Below, piece by piece: positions 60,910-64,000 of a stretch of 64,000 nt of DNA (its first letter is position 1; every line of letters starts with the position of its first letter). Made by a program: the position numbers and the translations under genes. Source of the DNA: Comamonadaceae bacterium UBA4962 (lineage in GTDB: Bacteria; Pseudomonadota; Gammaproteobacteria; Burkholderiales; Burkholderiaceae_C); the NCBI GenBank assembly GCA_002397315.1, contig DHAE01000007.1, forward strand, positions 84,768-148,767, written 5' to 3'. Under the pieces are notes generated by a model. It did not search any database. It was not told the origin of the DNA and saw only the letters and a list, made by a program, of their open reading frames with translations.

Positions 60910-62715
60910 ATGCCGACCTACACGCCCCCCCTGCGCGACATGCAATTCGTCCTCCACGAGGTTTTCCGCGTCACGGAGGAATTCAAGGCGATTCCGCGCC
61001 ATGCGGAAGTGGATGCCGACACCGTGAACGCGGTGCTCGAAGAGGCGGGCAAGTTCGCCGCGGGCGTCGCCTTCCCGCTCAACATGGGCGGTGACGAGGA
61101 GGGCTGCACGCTGGACAAGGCCACGCACGAAGTGACCACGCCCAAGGGCTTCAAGGAAGCCTATGCGCAGTACGTGGAAGGCGGCTGGGCGGCGCTGTCG
61201 TGCGAGCCGGAATACGGCGGCCAGGGCCTGCCGTTCGTGCTGAACCAGTGCCTCTACGAGATGCTCAACAGCGCGAACCAGGCCTGGACCATGTACCCGG
61301 GCCTGTCGCACGGTGCCTACGAGGCGCTGCACGCGCACGGCACCGAAGAGCAGAAAAAGCTCTACCTGCCCAAGCTCACCAGCGGCGAATGGACCGGCAC
61401 GATGTGCCTGACCGAGCCGCATTGCGGCACCGACCTGGGCCTGCTGCGCACCAAGGCCGAACCCGTGGCCGGCGCGCCCGAGGGCACCTACCGGCTCACC
61501 GGCAACAAGATCTTCATCAGCGCGGGTGAGCACGATTTCACCGAGAACATCGTGCATCTGGTGCTGGGCCGCCTGCCGGACGCGCCCAAGGGCAGCAAGG
61601 GCATCAGCCTGTTCGTGGTGCCCAAGTACCAGGTCAACGCCGACGGCTCGCTGGGCGAGCGCAACCCGATCTACTGCACCGGCCTGGAGCACAAGATGGG
61701 CATCCACGGCAACGCCACGGCGCAGATCTCGATCGACGGCGCCATCGGCACGCTAGTGGGCCAGCCGCACAAGGGCCTGGCCGCCATGTTCGTGATGATG
61801 AACGCCGCGCGCCTGGGCGTGGGCAACCAGTCGCTGGGCCTGACCGAAGTGGCCTTCCAGAACGCGCTGGCCTACGCCAAGGACCGCATCCAGATGCGCA
61901 GCCTCTCGGGCACCAAGGCCAAGGACAAGGAAGCCGATCCGATCATCGTGCACCCCGACGTGCGCAAGATGCTGCTGACGGCCAAGGCGTACGCCGAAGG
62001 CGCCCGCGCGCTGCAGATCTACTGCACTCTGCTGCTGGACAAGGCGCACAGCCACCCCGACGAGAAGGTGCGCAAGGACAGCGACGAACTCGTCGCGCTG
62101 CTCACGCCCATCGTGAAGGCCTTCATCACCGACAACGGCCATATTTCCACCAACGCCTGCATGCAGGTCTTCGGCGGCCACGGCTTCATCAAGGAATGGG
62201 GCATGGAGCAGTTCGTGCGCGACAACCGCATCAACATGATCTACGAGGGTACCAACACGATCCAGTCGCTGGACCTGCTGGGCCGCAAGATCCTGGGCAA
62301 CAACGGCGCCACGCTCAAGAAGTTCGGCAAGCTCGTGGGCAAGTTGGTCGAGGAAGAGGGCGTGAACGAGAAGATGGCCGAGTTCATCAATCCGATCGCC
62401 TACCTGGGCGACCAGATGACGAAGTTCACCACCGAGATCGGCTTCAAGGGCTTCCAGAACCCCGACGAAGTGGGCGCCGCGGCCGTGGACTACCTGCGCG
62501 TGGCGGGCCACCTGGTGTTCGGCTACATGTTCGCGCGCATGGCCCAGGTGGCCGTGCGGGAGATCGCTGCCGGCAATACGGATCCGTTCTACCAGGCCAA
62601 GCTGCAGACGGCGCGCTTCTACTTCGCCAAGCTGTTCCCCGAGACGGCGACGCTGATGCGCACCGCGCGCGCAGGCGCCAAGCCGCTCATGGACACCGAC
62701 GCCGCCCTGGCCTGA
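60910..62715 (+). CDS. Acyl-CoA dehydrogenase (long form, with C-terminal extension)
   Basis: A 601-residue FAD-dependent acyl-CoA dehydrogenase, first oxidation step of beta-oxidation. Typical segments are GTMCLTEPHCGTDLGLLRTKA (in parts: MCLTEPHCGTDLG), the NKIFISAGEHD strand and NMIYEGTNTIQSLDLLGRK with catalytic Glu446. The C-terminal extension of about 130 residues (GEEEGVNEKMAEFINPIAYLG-type helices) is typical of the 600-residue class rather than the short 380-residue class. AAGGAG precedes ATG 60910. Part of the TetR-led operon. Confidence 0.94.
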   Translation: MPTYTPPLRDMQFVLHEVFRVTEEFKAIPRHAEVDADTVNAVLEEAGKFAAGVAFPLNMGGDEEGCTLDKATHEVTTPKGFKEAYAQYVEGGWAALSCEPEYGGQGLPFVLNQCLYEMLNSANQAWTMYPGLSHGAYEALHAHGTEEQKKLYLPKLTSGEWTGTMCLTEPHCGTDLGLLRTKAEPVAGAPEGTYRLTGNKIFISAGEHDFTENIVHLVLGRLPDAPKGSKGISLFVVPKYQVNADGSLGERNPIYCTGLEHKMGIHGNATAQISIDGAIGTLVGQPHKGLAAMFVMMNAARLGVGNQSLGLTEVAFQNALAYAKDRIQMRSLSGTKAKDKEADPIIVHPDVRKMLLTAKAYAEGARALQIYCTLLLDKAHSHPDEKVRKDSDELVALLTPIVKAFITDNGHISTNACMQVFGGHGFIKEWGMEQFVRDNRINMIYEGTNTIQSLDLLGRKILGNNGATLKKFGKLVGKLVEEEGVNEKMAEFINPIAYLGDQMTKFTTEIGFKGFQNPDEVGAAAVDYLRVAGHLVFGYMFARMAQVAVREIAAGNTDPFYQAKLQTARFYFAKLFPETATLMRTARAGAKPLMDTDAALA

Positions 62716-62767
62716 CCCGGCCGCCCCCGGCCTTCACTCCATCCAACCCCACCACAGGGATGACGCC

Positions 62768-63202
62768 ATGAAAAACGCTTTGTTGGCTATCGCACTGGCA
62801 GCCGCCGCGCTGCCCTCCTGGGCCCAGATGTCTCCCGTGGGGACGTGGCGCAGCATCGACGACAAGAGCGGCGAGGCCAAGGCCGAGATCCGCATCACCG
62901 AATCGGACGGCGCGCTCATGGGCCGCATCGAGAAGTCGCTGAAGAAGGACACCCAGCCCGGCGCCACGTGCCAGGAGTGCAGCGACGACCGCAAGGGCCA
63001 GCCCATCGCCGGGCTGGAGATCATCCGCGGCGGCAAGAAGGCCGAGGGCAAGGACGTGTGGGAAGGGGGCAGGATCCTCGACCCCGAGAACGGCAAGGAA
63101 TACCGCGCCAGCTTCACGCCCATCGACGGCGGCGCCAAGCTGGAAGTGCGCGGCTATCTGGGGCCGTTCTGGCGCACGCAAACCTGGCAGCGCGTGCAGT
63201 AA
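62768..63202 (+). CDS. DUF2147-family secreted protein
   Basis: A 144-residue protein with a signal peptide (MKNALLAIALAAAALPSWAQ) cut near residue 20. The DUF2147 core shows SPVGTWRSIDDKSGEAKAEIRI, CQECSDDRKGQPIAGLEII with two cysteines, WEGGRILDPENGKEYRA and LEVRGYLGPFWRTQTWQRV. The fold is a small beta barrel of unknown role in the periplasm. It sits between two beta-oxidation genes in the same direction, 53 bp after the dehydrogenase and 22 bp before the next gene, which is an unexpected partner. Confidence 0.92.
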   Translation: MKNALLAIALAAAALPSWAQMSPVGTWRSIDDKSGEAKAEIRITESDGALMGRIEKSLKKDTQPGATCQECSDDRKGQPIAGLEIIRGGKKAEGKDVWEGGRILDPENGKEYRASFTPIDGGAKLEVRGYLGPFWRTQTWQRVQ

Positions 63203-63223
63203 ATCCATTCGACAAGAAACACC

Positions 63224-64000
63224 ATGTCCCGATTCCAAGTGAAGAAAGTCGCCGTGCTCGGCGCGGGCGTGATGGGCGCGCAGATCGCGGCCCACCTCGC
63301 CAACGTGAAGGTGCCGGTCATCCTCTTTGATCTTCCGGCCAAGGAAGGACCGAAGAACGGCATCGTCGCCAAGGCCATCGAAGGCCTGAAGAAGCTCAAG
63401 CCTTCGCCGCTGGGTGTGGCGGAGGATGCCGCGCTGATCGGCCAGGCCAACTACGAAGAGCATCTGGAGCAGCTGCGCGGCTGCGACCTCATCATCGAGG
63501 CGATCGCCGAGCGCATGGACTGGAAGCTCGATCTCTACAAGAAGATCGCGCCCTTCGTCGCGCCGAACGCCATCGTGGCGTCGAACACCTCCGGCCTGTC
63601 GATCACGAAGCTCTCCGAGGCGCTGCCCGATGCGATCAAGCCGCGCTTCTGCGGCATCCACTTCTTCAACCCGCCGCGCTACATGACGCTGGTGGAGCTG
63701 ATCGATACGCCCACCACCCGGCCGGAAGTGCTGGACCAGCTCGAAGCCTTCGTCACGAGCGGGCTGGGCAAGGGCGTGGTGCGCGCGCACGACACGCCCA
63801 ACTTCATCGCCAACCGCGTCGGCATCGCCGGCATGCTGGCGACGATGAAGGAGGTGGAGAACTTCGGCCTCACCTACGACGTGGTGGACGACCTCACGGG
63901 CAAGAAGCTGGGGCGCGCCTCCAGCGGCACCTTCCGCACCGCCGACGTGGTGGGCCTGGACACGATGGCGCACGTCATCAAGACGCTGCAGGACAACCTG
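63224..64000 (+). CDS. 3-hydroxyacyl-CoA dehydrogenase, cut by the window end
   Basis: The first 259 codons of a larger protein. The NAD-binding loop is VAVLGAGVMGAQIAAHLANVKVPVILFD, then DLIIEAIAERMDWKLDLYKK, VASNTSGLSITKLSEALP and FCGIHFFNPPRYMTLVELI, all marks of the 3-hydroxyacyl-CoA dehydrogenase domain. It probably continues into a second dehydrogenase and an enoyl-CoA hydratase domain, as in FadB/FadN-type proteins, but this is beyond the window. It follows the DUF2147 gene by 21 bp. Confidence 0.93.
   Translation, partial: MSRFQVKKVAVLGAGVMGAQIAAHLANVKVPVILFDLPAKEGPKNGIVAKAIEGLKKLKPSPLGVAEDAALIGQANYEEHLEQLRGCDLIIEAIAERMDWKLDLYKKIAPFVAPNAIVASNTSGLSITKLSEALPDAIKPRFCGIHFFNPPRYMTLVELIDTPTTRPEVLDQLEAFVTSGLGKGVVRAHDTPNFIANRVGIAGMLATMKEVENFGLTYDVVDDLTGKKLGRASSGTFRTADVVGLDTMAHVIKTLQDNL

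Overview
The window is 64 kb of GC-rich chromosomal DNA (about 70% G+C in most genes). Gene density is high, many genes overlap by 1-4 bases, and third codon positions are strongly G/C biased. Gene content and protein style point to a beta-proteobacterium of the Comamonadaceae, most probably Acidovorax or a close relative. This is inferred from recognised families, not from a database search. I see no insertion sequence, prophage, CRISPR array, tRNA or rRNA.

Region 1 (1-9.75 kb) is mostly minus strand: a secreted protein cut by the window edge, a fadD acyl-CoA ligase, phenylalanine hydroxylase, a Bug-type binding protein, 4-hydroxyphenylpyruvate dioxygenase, and a secreted lipase with its foldase. 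Plus-strand genes are an esterase-like alpha/beta hydrolase and an AsnC/Lrp regulator divergent from the lipase. Region 2 (9.9-31.2 kb) is mainly housekeeping: GNAT acetyltransferase, corC-lnt, LysR with asparaginase, fabA-fabB, glyQ-glyS, a membrane protein, gmhB, plsC, a YgjP-like zinc protein, rhodanese, a LysM/BON protein, coaX, TetR plus TPR protein, and the dTDP-rhamnose operon rfbBDAC. Region 3 (31.4-42.7 kb) is a complete type II secretion (T2SS) operon in the order E-F-G-H-I-J-K-L-M-N-D, the same order as the Xanthomonas xps cluster, followed by a lipoprotein gene. Region 4 (42.7-45.9 kb) holds an AT-richer gap of about 500 bp, an apparently highly expressed secreted surface protein ending in a clear terminator, and a periplasmic parvulin. 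Region 5 (46-55.9 kb) is an ABC-transporter-dependent O-antigen locus: wzm, wzt with a C-terminal glycan-binding domain, an LpxL-like acyltransferase, two methyltransferase-containing proteins (one a 1283-residue methyltransferase/coiled-coil/GT2/GT4 fusion), a GT2 and a WecA-like initiating transferase. Region 6 (56-64 kb) has argB, a two-component system, slmA, and a beta-oxidation operon (TetR, acyl-CoA dehydrogenase, DUF2147 protein, 3-hydroxyacyl-CoA dehydrogenase cut by the window end).

The parts fit a cell-envelope theme. rfbBDAC would supply dTDP-rhamnose to the O-antigen enzymes of region 5, Wzm/Wzt would export the glycan, and the T2SS would secrete enzymes such as the lipase, which needs its membrane-bound foldase first. 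The most interesting signals are three. A short (A/S)TFGG motif is shared by the periplasmic tails of GspL and GspN and the mature N-terminus of GspD, next to an FG-rich repeat in GspD. The 1283-residue fusion looks like an O-antigen polymerase, ruler and terminator in one chain. Several genes have a -10 hexamer 6-8 bases ahead of the start codon, which suggests leaderless transcripts.
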